Origin: JANYJZ01 sp964523395
GTDB taxonomy: Bacteria; Bacteroidota; Ignavibacteria; UBA10030; SZUA-254
Direction of reading: 5' to 3'
Length of the DNA: 64,000 bases
Assembly (NCBI GenBank): GCA_964523395.1
Contig: CAZFXS010000004.1
Span: 205,794-269,793, forward strand
Position 1 is the stretch's first letter, and each line of letters opens with the position of its first letter. The notes beneath the pieces were generated by a model. That model was not told the origin of the DNA. It ran no database searches and saw only the letters and a program-made list of their open reading frames with translations. This document shows, piece after piece, positions 26,773 to 35,212 of the stretch. Position numbers and translations under genes: made by a program.

Positions 26773-27894
26773 ATGAAACAAAATGGGAGTAATGGCGGGA
26801 AGTGGAACCTGCTTGTCGTTGATGATAATGTTTCGTTTCTCAAAGACACGTGCGATGTATTGTCATCTGAGGGAATGACTGTAGACGGGGCGGCACACGG
26901 TGAGGAAGCCATAAAACTCGCCCGGCAACATTCCTACGACCTGGTGTTACTTGATATCAACATGCCCGTCATGGATGGCATGCAAACACTGAAGATTCTC
27001 CGCAAAGAATCACCCGCATCCGATGTTATCATGGTAACAGGTTACCAGGATATTCAGCTGGCAGTGGAATCGATGAAGATCGGAGCAAAAGAGTACATCA
27101 CCAAACCGATTGATCCCGGAGATCTTGTACAAAGAGTAAAAACCGCGCTCCGTGCTCATGCCGCTGAAGCACGCGTGAAGAACATGGAAGCGCAATTCAG
27201 TTCCAGGCTCCTTCATGAGTTGCTGAATCCTTTGCATTCCGTTCATGCTGCTATCGATTTCGTATTGAAACAATCCGCCGGTCCCGTTACCGACCAGCAA
27301 ATGGAAGTGTTGCACAATATTAACACATCCATCACAAAAATGGATGCGCTTATCAACGATATGATTGACCTGTCGCTATTCGAGTCGGGCAATGTCGAAC
27401 TGGAGAAACTTCCGGTGAATATCGATGAGCTGATTCCCGCTGTCATCGCCCGATTGAAAGGGCGGGCAGCAGCAAAAAAAATTACTTTGTCGGCGCACAT
27501 TAAGAGTGGTACCCCTACTGTCGAAATCGATCTCGAAAAAATTGAACAGGTATTAACCAACCTTATTGAAAATTCTCTTAAATACACTTCATCGGGAGGA
27601 AGTATTGATGTCAAACTTGTCACCGGAAAAATGAAGCTTAATAATACTGACCATGAGTGTATTACCATCTCTGTTACAGACACCGGTTCCGGCATAGCGA
27701 AAGAGGACATACCATTTGTCTTTGATAAATACAAAGAAGTGCTGACCGGCAAGGAATCAAAACAAAAAACTACCGGCCTCGGCCTGGCAATTTGTAAAAG
27801 CATTGTGGAGGCGCACAACGGAGTTATCGACGTTGATTCCATTCCGGGAAAACGGACAACGTTTACTTTTTCGCTGCCTGTAAGCATTTCCTAA
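26773..27894 (+). CDS. Receiver-histidine kinase fusion
   Basis: A 373-residue soluble two-component protein with an N-terminal receiver domain (11-130). Its acidic pair is Asp17-Asp18, its phospho-acceptor Asp61 (VLLDINMP), and its conserved Lys is Lys111 (YITKPID). A histidine kinase follows: phospho-accepting His148 in LLHELLNPLHS, N-box LIENSLKYT near 245, G1 DTGSGIAKED and G2 TTGLGLAICKS. The order receiver-kinase, without membrane or sensor domains, means the kinase is probably controlled by phosphorylation of its own receiver by another kinase. It reads divergently from hutH; the 128-base gap contains a CACGGCCGTG palindrome (26705-26714). No response regulator gene is adjacent. Confidence 0.9.
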   Translation: MKQNGSNGGKWNLLVVDDNVSFLKDTCDVLSSEGMTVDGAAHGEEAIKLARQHSYDLVLLDINMPVMDGMQTLKILRKESPASDVIMVTGYQDIQLAVESMKIGAKEYITKPIDPGDLVQRVKTALRAHAAEARVKNMEAQFSSRLLHELLNPLHSVHAAIDFVLKQSAGPVTDQQMEVLHNINTSITKMDALINDMIDLSLFESGNVELEKLPVNIDELIPAVIARLKGRAAAKKITLSAHIKSGTPTVEIDLEKIEQVLTNLIENSLKYTSSGGSIDVKLVTGKMKLNNTDHECITISVTDTGSGIAKEDIPFVFDKYKEVLTGKESKQKTTGLGLAICKSIVEAHNGVIDVDSIPGKRTTFTFSLPVSIS

Positions 27895-27944
27895 CCTGCT
27901 AATTCTGTTCGATTTCACCGGTTTTCTTTTTATTCCGCAGTAAG

Positions 27945-27973
27945 TTGACTGTCTGTATCTGTTTCCTTATCTT
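27945..27973 (+). promoter_or_regulatory. Sigma70-type promoter of the TonB-dependent receptor gene
   Basis: TTGACT (27945-27950), a 17-base spacer, then TATCTT (27968-27973), 52 bases before the start codon. The -10 hexamer and spacing match the promoters at 15500 and 17673. Confidence 0.55.
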
Positions 27974-28024
27974 TCCGTCCGTTCGTAATATCTTCCAAAC
28001 GCCCACAATTTCAGGAACAGCGAT

Positions 28025-30397
28025 ATGACAACACTACGCTCTTCGCTTCCCAATTACCTGCCCTGTGTGATATTCATGACAGCAATTTTCCTCATACACA
28101 CCTGGGCTTTTTCACAGCAACGCGGATCGATCACCGGCACTGTTAAAGACGCATCGACGGGTGAGCCGGTTATCTCTCTCAATGTGCTCATCAAGGGAAC
28201 TTCGTCCGGCGCGTCAACAGATAACCTTGGCATGTACACAATTAAAAATCTGGATCCCGGATCGTACACTCTTGTTTTTTCCGGTATCGGGTATGAGACT
28301 AAAGAAATCTCCGGCGCAGAAGTACGCGAGGGAGAAACAACTACTATCAATGCCGAGGTAGCGCAGGCGGCAGTTTCAATGGCCGAAGTTTCTGTCTATG
28401 GCGCATCGTTGCGCCGCGAACGGATTACCGAAGCGCCTGCCGCTGTTTCAGTCATTGAAACACAGGACCTTAAACTGAATTCAAATCATGGCCAGCTTCC
28501 GAGAATGCTGGAGAAAGAACCCGGAGTGGATATTGTTCAGAGCGGTATTCAGGATTTTAATATTAACACGCGTGGGTTTAACAGTTCACTGAATCGCCGT
28601 CTGCTGGTACTCATGGACGGCCGCGACATGGCGATTGCCTTTCTCGGCGCGCAGGAATGGAACGGTTTGTCGATTCCTATTGAAGACATCGCAAGGATGG
28701 AACTGGTGCGCGGTCCCGGTTCCGCATTGTATGGACCGAACGCATTCAACGGTGTCATTAATATTGGAACCCCGGCACCAAAAGATATTCTGGGAACAAA
28801 AATCTCTTTGTCTGTCGGCAACCTTGACATGATCCGCAACGATTTCCGCCATGCCGACGTCATCGACGAGAATTGGAGTTACAAAGCAAACATCGGCAGA
28901 GTACAGAGTTTATCCTGGTCACAATCACGAACTGCCGCCGACACAAACGCGTTCGGCGAGTTTGAATATCCCGGACTGAAATCAAACCGGGAAATTCGTC
29001 CTCTTCATGAAAACGCAATTGTATCCACAACATACGGATCAGCCCGCGTAGATTATAATTTCACTTCCGGCGGCGTCGCGCTCATAGAAGGCGGACTCTC
29101 CAATGTCGAGAATGAACTCTTTGTTACCGGTATCGGTCGTGTTCAGGTTACTAAAGCCCAAAAACCGTGGGGAAGATTGCATTACGGATCTGACCGATTC
29201 AATGCAACATTCTGGACACAGGGAAGAAACTCCCGCGAACCGCAATACTCAATGGCATCGGGTGCGCCGTTGCAGGAAAAATCTACCATCCATCATCTTG
29301 AGGCTCAGTACAATTTCTTTGCTATGCAGGATCAGCTTCGCGTTATCTTCGGGGCGTCACACCGGTTGTACAAAGTCGATACTGAAGGAACACTGATGGC
29401 CGCGCCGCACAATGATAATACGAGCGGAGCGTTCGCGCAGGTTGAGTATTCGCCGATATCGTGGTTAAAATTTGTCGGTGCCGGAAGATGGGACCGCAGT
29501 ACACTTCACAAGGATGAATGGTCGCCAAAAGCCGGCGTTGTCTGGACACCAATCGCGAACCATTCACTGCGCGCGACATTCAACAAGGCGTTTCAGGTGC
29601 CGAACTATTCTGAATTCTTCCTGCGCGCGGCTGCCGGATCAGCGAATCTTCCATTCTTCGCTTCACCTGGAAATCCGAGTGGCACAACTCCTATCCTCGC
29701 CCGAGGGAATGAGAACCTTAAGGTCGAACATATCACCGGATACGAAATCGGTTACAAGGGAATATTCCTGGAAGACAAATTATTCTTAAGTGTCGACGGC
29801 TATTACAATCAGGCGAAAGATTTTGTCACCGATCTTCTGCAGGGAGTAAATCCTGATTATCCGTTTATGCTTCCTCCCGGTTTTCCCGCGGGACTTGCTG
29901 ACCTCGCGCGAAGTAATGTTCCCGGGTTAACGATTGTCAATGGCGCGCCCGCAATTGTCGTTTCATACACAAACGCGGGAAAGGTTGACGAGCGCGGAGT
30001 GGAATTTGGATTCAATTATTATGTGAATGATGAAATTCATTTCGACGGCAACTGGACCTGGTATGATTTTAAAGTGAAGGAACAGCAATCTGGCGACGTA
30101 TTATTGCCGAACGCTCCGAAACATAAATTCGGATTCGGCGTCACGTATCGCGGAAAATCGGGTCTCGATCTGAACCTTACCGGAAGAAATGTTCAGCCGT
30201 TCCGCTGGGCAGCCGGTATTTTCCAGGGAGATGTTCACGCCTACAGCCTGTTGAACTTCTCCGGCGGATATCAGTTAACGCCGATACTTCGCGTCAGTGC
30301 ATCGGTAAACAACGTCTTCAATCATCAAACATATCAGTTGTTCGGCGGTTCGTTGATTGGAAGACAAATTATCGGAACAATCACCGCTACATTATAA
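28025..30397 (+). CDS. TonB-dependent outer membrane receptor
   Basis: A 790-residue protein preceded by AGGAA. After a signal peptide (ending AFSQ) comes a carboxypeptidase-regulatory-like domain (about 34-115: GSITGTVKDASTGEPV, then GYETKEI). A TonB plug follows (about 125-235: PAAVSVIETQDL, then IARMELVRGPGSALYGPNAFNGVINI). The rest is a 22-strand-type barrel ending in an aromatic-rich segment (NHQTYQLFGGSL). The sequence does not identify the ligand: no SusD partner, siderophore gene or B12 element is adjacent. The SGNH-hydrolase lipoprotein gene follows 46 bases downstream in the same direction, so the pair may act together, for example in lipid or ester uptake. That is inference. Confidence 0.93.
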   Translation: MTTLRSSLPNYLPCVIFMTAIFLIHTWAFSQQRGSITGTVKDASTGEPVISLNVLIKGTSSGASTDNLGMYTIKNLDPGSYTLVFSGIGYETKEISGAEVREGETTTINAEVAQAAVSMAEVSVYGASLRRERITEAPAAVSVIETQDLKLNSNHGQLPRMLEKEPGVDIVQSGIQDFNINTRGFNSSLNRRLLVLMDGRDMAIAFLGAQEWNGLSIPIEDIARMELVRGPGSALYGPNAFNGVINIGTPAPKDILGTKISLSVGNLDMIRNDFRHADVIDENWSYKANIGRVQSLSWSQSRTAADTNAFGEFEYPGLKSNREIRPLHENAIVSTTYGSARVDYNFTSGGVALIEGGLSNVENELFVTGIGRVQVTKAQKPWGRLHYGSDRFNATFWTQGRNSREPQYSMASGAPLQEKSTIHHLEAQYNFFAMQDQLRVIFGASHRLYKVDTEGTLMAAPHNDNTSGAFAQVEYSPISWLKFVGAGRWDRSTLHKDEWSPKAGVVWTPIANHSLRATFNKAFQVPNYSEFFLRAAAGSANLPFFASPGNPSGTTPILARGNENLKVEHITGYEIGYKGIFLEDKLFLSVDGYYNQAKDFVTDLLQGVNPDYPFMLPPGFPAGLADLARSNVPGLTIVNGAPAIVVSYTNAGKVDERGVEFGFNYYVNDEIHFDGNWTWYDFKVKEQQSGDVLLPNAPKHKFGFGVTYRGKSGLDLNLTGRNVQPFRWAAGIFQGDVHAYSLLNFSGGYQLTPILRVSASVNNVFNHQTYQLFGGSLIGRQIIGTITATL

Positions 30398-30443
30398 AGA
30401 AAACGAAATTGGTTCAACATTACCTGTTGAAAGGATAATGATT

Positions 30444-31925
30444 ATGCATCGAATAAAATGCTTTAGAGTATGTTTCGTGTCCTCTGTTCTTCTCTTTGGA
30501 TTGTTCTCGTTTTCCTGTGAGGAAGATACTGTTGGCACATCGCCTCCACCGCCGCCCAATTCCGGATCAGCGGATTTTACGAGATATGTCGCAATCGGCA
30601 ACTCATTAACTGCCGGTTACCAATCGAACGCGCTGTCAGAGCGGGATCAGAAGTACAGCTTCCCCGCGCTTATCATGCGTCAGCTTCAGCGCACCGGGTT
30701 TGAACAGCCCCTGATTAAAAATCCGGGAATTGGCAACAGGATTCGTTTGGCGGCACTGACTCCGCCGACCTTGGTCTACGAGCCAAGTGTTGACCCCCTT
30801 GATCCGGCTTCAAATCTTAACATCTCACTTCCCCGGCCATATAACAATCTCGGAATTCCGGGAGCGATACTCTACGACATGCTTGACACCACCGGCGCGT
30901 CGTCGAATTTTATTTCGAAAAGCATCGCGCGCGGAAATCCGTTCTTCTCTCATGTTCTCCGCTCAAGCCTGGTTGGCAACAGCATATATAAACAGGCAAA
31001 GAATCTCAGCCCGACGTTTATTACCGTCTGGATAGGCGCAAATGACGTACTGGGTTATGTCCTTAGCGGTGGATTACAGGGAACGAATGTGCTGCCTCCA
31101 AGCCAGAAACTTCCACTTGAACCGAATTTCTTCGACGCGTGGTACAGGGATTTAATTGACAGTTTACGGACCACCGGCGCAGGAATTGTTGCAGCAAACC
31201 TCCCGGATCCTACCATCATTCCGTACTGCAATACAATTGGTCCTCAAATCAAACCGAGAATTCCGTCGGGTATATCCATGAGATACCAACGGAATGGAAA
31301 CACCGGTCCGGCATTTGACGCGACAACATTCACTGACCCGGCTAACGATCCATTGATTCTTCTTCCCGGAAGCGCGTACGCAGCATTACTCGGCCAGCCT
31401 ACGGGCAAGTGGTACCGCGATAAAGGTATCGCTCCGCCGATCGGCATCGACACAACATTGCCTTTCGGATTTCATCCGCAGAACCCCTGGCCCGACGCGC
31501 TCACGCTCGACAGCGGCGAACGAACCGTGGCACAAACTGCCGTCGCGAACTTTAACGCGAGTATCGACAGCATCGCAACCAACCGCGGCATAGGAGTAGT
31601 GAACATCTATGGGGTGCTGAACACAATAGCCACATCGGGGTTATACATTCCTGATCTTGGAACGTTCACTCCGGCATTTATACAAGGCGGGCTTTTCAGC
31701 TACGATGGCGTGCATCCTTCAACACGCGGCAACGCGATTGTCGCGAATGAATGGATTAAAGTCATTAACACAAAATTCGGCGGCGCAATTCCCACTGTTA
31801 CCGTTAGTTCTGTCCCGGGAATGCCTATCGGTAAAGTATCTGCCGAAACACAAACTGTGGAGTTCGATTACTCCAACATTGATTGGAGAGGATTTTTGGA
31901 GTTGATGGCGGGAAAAGCGCAGTAG
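30444..31925 (+). CDS. SGNH/GDSL-hydrolase lipoprotein
   Basis: A 493-residue lipoprotein. The ATG at 30444 is eight bases after AAGGA and gives a signal peptide with lipobox SFSC (Cys25). Pro-rich linker PPPPPN precedes the catalytic domain. SGNH blocks are present: block I AIGNSLTAGY (catalytic Ser54), a GANDV block III near residue 200, and DGVHPSTRGN near residue 440 with the Asp-x-x-His pair. So an esterase or lipase facing the periplasm or the cell surface is expected. It is larger than the usual 200-residue SGNH fold because of insertions. It follows the TonB receptor in one unit and ends at a strong hairpin. Confidence 0.9.
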   Translation: MHRIKCFRVCFVSSVLLFGLFSFSCEEDTVGTSPPPPPNSGSADFTRYVAIGNSLTAGYQSNALSERDQKYSFPALIMRQLQRTGFEQPLIKNPGIGNRIRLAALTPPTLVYEPSVDPLDPASNLNISLPRPYNNLGIPGAILYDMLDTTGASSNFISKSIARGNPFFSHVLRSSLVGNSIYKQAKNLSPTFITVWIGANDVLGYVLSGGLQGTNVLPPSQKLPLEPNFFDAWYRDLIDSLRTTGAGIVAANLPDPTIIPYCNTIGPQIKPRIPSGISMRYQRNGNTGPAFDATTFTDPANDPLILLPGSAYAALLGQPTGKWYRDKGIAPPIGIDTTLPFGFHPQNPWPDALTLDSGERTVAQTAVANFNASIDSIATNRGIGVVNIYGVLNTIATSGLYIPDLGTFTPAFIQGGLFSYDGVHPSTRGNAIVANEWIKVINTKFGGAIPTVTVSSVPGMPIGKVSAETQTVEFDYSNIDWRGFLELMAGKAQ

Positions 31926-31941
31926 GTTTGTGATGTTTTAT

Positions 31942-31973
31942 AAATAGCCACACCTTCTAGGGTGTGGCTATTT
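31942..31973. terminator. Bidirectional terminator between the SGNH gene and gyrA
   Basis: AAATAGCCACACC (31942-31954) pairs exactly with GGTGTGGCTATTT (31961-31973) around a six-base loop, with A- and T-rich ends. The SGNH gene and gyrA converge on it. Confidence 0.92.
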
Positions 31974-31981
31974 TATTTCTA

Positions 31982-34582
31982 TTATTTTTTCTTTTTCTTC
32001 TTTGGCACAGATTTCTCTTCAGCCTTTGCCGCTTTTCCCTTCTTCCCTTTAGTTTCTTTTCCTTCAGGCTGTTCAAACAGCGTCGGCTGATCTTCTTTTT
32101 TGTTTTCTTTCTTTGACTGCGCGGGCGGTTCGGCAATTTTCTCTTCGACTTTTTCATCTTCCGAGGGAACTGCCGCAACCGCGGAGACGCGATCGCCTGA
32201 GTCGAGGCGAATTAATCTTACTCCTTGCGTATTACGACCGGCAACGCGAATCTCTTTCGCAGGCTGGCGGATGATAACGCCCTTGGAAGTTACGACAACG
32301 ATATCATCATTATCAAGCACTTCGCGTATCGCCATCATCTTGCCGGTTTTGTCGGTCGCGCGCATCGTGAAGACGCCTTTGCCGCCGCGATGGCTTACGC
32401 GGTATTCTTCGAGATCACTCCGCTTACCGAAACCGTGCTCGGCAACAACCAGAATGGTCGTGTCTTTGCGTTTAATAGCAACCGCACCGACAACCTTGTC
32501 GCCTTTGCCAAGCCGCACTCCGCGGACGCCTGCCGCTCCGCGACCCATCGGCCGCGCTTCATCTTCGTGAAAACGAATCGCAAGGCCGTTATGTGTGCCA
32601 ATAACAATATCCTGTGAACCGTCGGTGAGCTTCACCTCTTTCAGGCGGTCGTCTTTCTTCAAGCTGATTGCCGTGATGCCGGTGCGCCGGATGTTGCCGT
32701 ATTCGGACAACACGGTTTTCTTGATCAGACCCTGCTCCGTCACCATCGCGATAAACTGAGACTCATTAAATTCCTGCACCGCGACATACGCCGCCAGGTT
32801 TTCATCCTGCTGTTTCGCGATAAGATTAACAATAGATTTACCGCGCGCTGTGCGCCCCGCTTCGGGGATCTCATGCACCTTCAACCAGTAACACCTTCCT
32901 TTGTCGGTGAAGAACATAATATAATTGTGCGTCGACGCGACAAACATCTGCTCGATAAAATCATCTTCCTTCGTCGTCGCGCCGGTAACACCCTTGCCGC
33001 CGCGCGCCTGCCTGCGATAACCGGAGACGGGAAACCGCTTGATGAATCCGCCGTGGCTGATGGTAATCACGACGTTTTCCTCCGCGATCATATCCTCAAC
33101 ACTGAATTCCTCGGTCTTGTACACAACTTCCGTGCGGCGTTCATCCCCATACTTTTTCTTGATTTCAAGAAGCTCTTCCTTGATAATCTGCATCTGGAGT
33201 TTCTTGCTGCCGAGGATTGATTTCAGTTTTTCGATAAGCTTGATTGTCTCTTTGTATTCGTCTTCAACTTTTTGTCGCTCGAGTCCAGTGAGTTTCTGCA
33301 GGCGCATGTCGAGAATGGCTTTCGCCTGAATCTCGGAAAGTTTGAACCGCTTCATCAAACCTTCCTGCGCGGTCGGAACGTCTTTCGCTTTCTTGATAAG
33401 TTTTATGATCTCATCAATATTATCGAGCGCGATGATGTAGCCCTCAAGTATATGCGCGCGCTTTTCGGCTTCATCGAGATCAAACTTTGTTCTGCGGACA
33501 ATAACTTCATTGCGATGCTTGATGAAATGATCAATCATCTGCCGGAGCGTCAGTATCTGCGGCTTTCCTTCCACCAGCGCGAGCATGATAACGCCGAATG
33601 TTGTCTGCATCTGCGTGTGTTTGTACAGATTGTTCAGAACAACCGGCGCGTTGGCGTCGCGTTTCAGTTCAACGACAACGCGTAGCCCGTCACGATCTGA
33701 TTCATCACGGATATCCGAGATGTCATCGATCTTCTTATCGCGAACTAGGTCGGCAATTTTTTCGATGAGCGATGCCTTGTTTACCTGGTAAGGAATTTCT
33801 GTAATCACGATCGATTGGCGTTCGGCGCGGCCTGTTTCAATACTTGCTTTCGCGCGGACGATAATTCTTCCACGCCCTGTTTTGTACGCGTCTTTCACGC
33901 CTTCATAACCGTAAATAATTCCGCCGGTCGGAAAATCCGGGGCTTTAATAATTTTGAGGAGTTTGCCCTCTTCGAGAGATGGTGTATCAATCACAGCGAT
34001 ACAGCCATCAACAACCTCGGTAAGATTATGCGGAGGAATGTTGGTTGTCATACCGACCGCGATACCCGAAGTTCCGTTCACGAGAAGATTTGGAACAAGC
34101 GCGGGAAGAACTGACGGTTCTTTCAGCGTATCATCAAAGTTCGGGGTGAAATTGACGGTGTTCTTTTCAAGGTCGCGAAGCATTTCTTCCGCAATCTTTG
34201 AAAGCCTCACTTCGGTATACCTCATTGCCGCGGGAGAATCGCCATCGACGGAACCGAAATTTCCTTGTCCATCGACAAGCGGATAGCGGAGTGAAAAATC
34301 CTGCGCCATGCGGACCATGGTGTCGTACACAGCCGAGTCGCCATGCGGATGGTATTTACCAAGAACTTCGCCGACGATACGCGCGCTTTTCTTGTACGGT
34401 CGGTTGCTTGCCATGCCGAGTTCGTTCATGCCGAACAGGACGCGGCGATGCACCGGCTTCAATCCGTCGCGCACATCGGGCAACGCTCTCGCAACGATAA
34501 CGCTCATCGCGTAATCGATGTACGAACCCTTCATTTCTTCTTCAATATCTACGGGAACTATTTTTTCGTTGGTACCAGCCAT
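31982..34582 (-). CDS. gyrA: DNA gyrase subunit A
   Basis: An 866-residue DNA-cleaving subunit of gyrase. Numbering matches E. coli through the active site: catalytic Tyr122 (AAMRYTEVRL), and quinolone-region residues Ser83 and Asp87 in GDSAVYDTMV, the wild-type susceptible residues. The gyrase-specific GyrA box is present as QARGGKG near residue 565, which argues against topoisomerase IV. The C-terminal DNA-wrapping blades are complete and are followed by a Lys/Glu-rich tail ending in six lysines. Shine-Dalgarno GGAG precedes the ATG. It is separated from gyrB by a two-gene nucleotidyltransferase cassette reading in the same direction. Confidence 0.98.
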   Translation of the reverse strand: MAGTNEKIVPVDIEEEMKGSYIDYAMSVIVARALPDVRDGLKPVHRRVLFGMNELGMASNRPYKKSARIVGEVLGKYHPHGDSAVYDTMVRMAQDFSLRYPLVDGQGNFGSVDGDSPAAMRYTEVRLSKIAEEMLRDLEKNTVNFTPNFDDTLKEPSVLPALVPNLLVNGTSGIAVGMTTNIPPHNLTEVVDGCIAVIDTPSLEEGKLLKIIKAPDFPTGGIIYGYEGVKDAYKTGRGRIIVRAKASIETGRAERQSIVITEIPYQVNKASLIEKIADLVRDKKIDDISDIRDESDRDGLRVVVELKRDANAPVVLNNLYKHTQMQTTFGVIMLALVEGKPQILTLRQMIDHFIKHRNEVIVRRTKFDLDEAEKRAHILEGYIIALDNIDEIIKLIKKAKDVPTAQEGLMKRFKLSEIQAKAILDMRLQKLTGLERQKVEDEYKETIKLIEKLKSILGSKKLQMQIIKEELLEIKKKYGDERRTEVVYKTEEFSVEDMIAEENVVITISHGGFIKRFPVSGYRRQARGGKGVTGATTKEDDFIEQMFVASTHNYIMFFTDKGRCYWLKVHEIPEAGRTARGKSIVNLIAKQQDENLAAYVAVQEFNESQFIAMVTEQGLIKKTVLSEYGNIRRTGITAISLKKDDRLKEVKLTDGSQDIVIGTHNGLAIRFHEDEARPMGRGAAGVRGVRLGKGDKVVGAVAIKRKDTTILVVAEHGFGKRSDLEEYRVSHRGGKGVFTMRATDKTGKMMAIREVLDNDDIVVVTSKGVIIRQPAKEIRVAGRNTQGVRLIRLDSGDRVSAVAAVPSEDEKVEEKIAEPPAQSKKENKKEDQPTLFEQPEGKETKGKKGKAAKAEEKSVPKKKKKK

Positions 34583-34596
34583 TCAATCTCCAATTT

Positions 34597-35052
34597 CTAT
34601 TTCTTCTTATTATTATCGCGTTGAATCTTTCTTAGAACGGTCAAATCCTGCTTGTCTTTGTCTCTCCCTGCTGCTTTTTTCATTACAATTAAATCGTTAA
34701 GAGACGGTACGTATATTTGTTTACCCTTAATCTCCGATTTTACTTTGTGTGACCACGCTACATCAAATGTAACTCCCGCGACAAAGGGATGAATATCTGT
34801 TTGCAAAAGGTGTTGTCGCAAAAGTACTTTCTTTGATAAAAAAATGGAATAATCAACATCGTCTACAACTTCATAACCTACTGCTTTTAAAGCATCCATC
34901 GTCTGTTGAGCATTCTTCTTTGTTGGTTTAATAAAAATGTCAACGTCTTGTGTCATGCGATAATATCCGTACGTCGGCATAGCCCAGGCGCCTATCACAA
35001 GAAATTTAACCTTATGATCGAGCAATGATTGCAGGAGTTTTTGAATATCCAT
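34597..35052 (-). CDS. Minimal nucleotidyltransferase-like protein (DUF6036/MNT type)
   Basis: A 151-residue protein with a compact nucleotidyltransferase fold: VIGAWAMPTYGYYRMTQDVD (residues 20-39) gives the Gly, Arg and Asp-x-Asp pattern (DVDIFI), and a later FDVAW supplies the third acidic residue. A PSLNDLIVMKKAAGRDKDKQD tail with Lys-rich end is characteristic of this group. Such proteins are often the toxin or antitoxin partner in two-gene modules that modify tRNA or proteins by NMP transfer. The gene overlaps the small upstream gene by 41 bases, and gyrA starts 14 bases after its stop, so all are likely on one mRNA with gyrB. The toxin role is inference. Confidence 0.8.
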   Translation of the reverse strand: MDIQKLLQSLLDHKVKFLVIGAWAMPTYGYYRMTQDVDIFIKPTKKNAQQTMDALKAVGYEVVDDVDYSIFLSKKVLLRQHLLQTDIHPFVAGVTFDVAWSHKVKSEIKGKQIYVPSLNDLIVMKKAAGRDKDKQDLTVLRKIQRDNNKKK

Positions 35053-35209
35053 TTTGTTTAATTAACTCAAGTCCGTCATTCACTAATCTATCCATCGCCT
35101 CATACCGTTCTTCAGTGGAAAGCGAGCGTTGAAAATCCAATTCAAACTCTAATTCCCTTTTCGGATCGTCTTTATCAAGAATTAGTATTTGTGTTTTTCG
35201 TTTCTTCAT
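35012..35209 (-). CDS. Small protein paired with the nucleotidyltransferase
   Basis: A 65-residue charged protein (RELEFELDFQRSLSTEERYEAMDRLV). It has a short basic N-terminus, an acidic centre and a helix ending in SKTPAIIARS. It begins three bases after the gyrB stop and overlaps the nucleotidyltransferase gene by 41 bases. Small genes of this size and composition commonly precede DUF6036-type nucleotidyltransferases, which suggests a dedicated partner, possibly an antitoxin. No DNA-binding motif is visible. Shine-Dalgarno is absent, so translation may rely on ribosomes finishing gyrB. Confidence 0.7.
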   Translation of the reverse strand: MKKRKTQILILDKDDPKRELEFELDFQRSLSTEERYEAMDRLVNDGLELIKQNGYSKTPAIIARS

Positions 35210-35212
35210 ATA

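Noticed and set aside
27243..27887. A 214-codon leftward frame opposite the receiver-kinase
   Set aside because: It is antisense to a gene with complete kinase motifs and has no recognisable domain.
32000..32030. Sigma54 promoter (TGGCAC run)
   Set aside because: TGGCAC is inside the gyrA tail and there is no TTGC at the right spacing. I found no convincing sigma54 promoter in the intergenic regions.
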